In this document: one piece after another, positions 63,760 through 64,000 of the stretch
How the letters are laid out: each line of letters begins with the position of its first letter
How positions within the stretch are numbered: position 1 is the first letter of the stretch
NCBI RefSeq assembly: GCF_964340395.1
Contig: NC_135556.1
Location: 3,217,501 to 3,281,500, forward strand
Length of the DNA stretch: 64,000 bases
Direction: 5' to 3'
Origin: Glandiceps talaboti
Taxonomy: Eukaryota; Hemichordata; Enteropneusta; Spengelidae
Translations under genes and position numbers: made by a program
Notes under the pieces: generated by a model
Database searches by the model: none
Seen by the model: only the letters and a program-made list of their open reading frames with translations
Told to the model about the DNA's origin: nothing

Positions 63760-64000
63760 GTAAGTTTGTCTTAGTTACTTTAAAGTGGCAAAAGCTTTCA
63801 TAAGCTTTTTACTCAAGTGAAAATACTTGCAAAAATATTCAAATAAATGATTCTAGTGTAATGTTAATGTCAATGTAGGCCTTCTATGACATTACAATAT
63901 TTTGTTCTGGCATTGTTAGAGCTGTTGATTGCTTAGTAGACTTCCTGTACATTTTGTGATACATATATAAATGTTATTTGCCAATATTTTTCTTCTTTCA
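63760..64000 (+). other. NEK1 intron 5 (to window edge)
   Basis: AT-rich intron. The last 14 bases form a polypyrimidine tract ending in CA, so the acceptor G probably follows directly outside the window. Confidence 0.7.

Overview
The window is nuclear DNA from an invertebrate animal. The genes have many small exons with canonical GT/AG introns. Long AT-rich introns are packed with microsatellites, minisatellites, palindromic elements, SINEs and retroelement remnants. The encoded proteins are standard animal proteins. A marine or other non-vertebrate bilaterian, perhaps a deuterostome, fits the repeat style, but the species cannot be fixed from the sequence.

Layout. (1) 1-2,624 (+): the last two coding exons of a prolyl 4-hydroxylase alpha subunit (P4HA paralogue A). 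Its 5' part lies left of the window, and a decayed LINE and a tRNA-derived SINE sit in its introns. (2) 2,625-22,522: about 20 kb without a recognisable host gene. It holds a 52-bp array, (TA)n tracts, a truncated Penelope-like retroelement with a hammerhead-ribozyme-like motif in its 3' region, a 45/48-bp array, a 29-bp array, large (GA)n and (GATA)n tracts and a degenerate TCTCTAC minisatellite. (3) 22,523-48,612 (+): a complete second P4HA gene (paralogue B), 13 coding exons and 547 codons, with all key catalytic residues. Intron 11 carries a 7.1-kb array of a 31-bp unit, and intron 3 a 40-bp array of about 29 copies. (4) 48,613-52,505: a tail-to-tail intergenic region with a MITE, a SINE and a recent 346-bp tandem duplication. 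(5) 52,506-56,433 (-): a complete three-exon NDUFA2 gene (mitochondrial complex I accessory subunit, 95 aa), whose first intron is a cluster of nested palindromic elements. (6) 57,023 to the right edge (+): the first five coding exons (132 codons) of a NEK1-type NIMA-related kinase, running out of the window.

Relations. The two P4HA genes lie head-to-tail and share the split position of the penultimate exon, so they are a local duplication. P4HA makes the 4-hydroxyproline that stabilises collagen in the ER, together with protein disulfide isomerase. NDUFA2 and NEK1 start 589 bp apart on opposite strands and probably share a bidirectional promoter with YY1-like sites. No prokaryote-type or defence-type system was seen. 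The most unusual content is the repeat structure: the ribozyme-bearing Penelope remnant, the 31-bp satellite with a 1,891-bp higher-order period, and the palindrome cluster in NDUFA2 intron 1.
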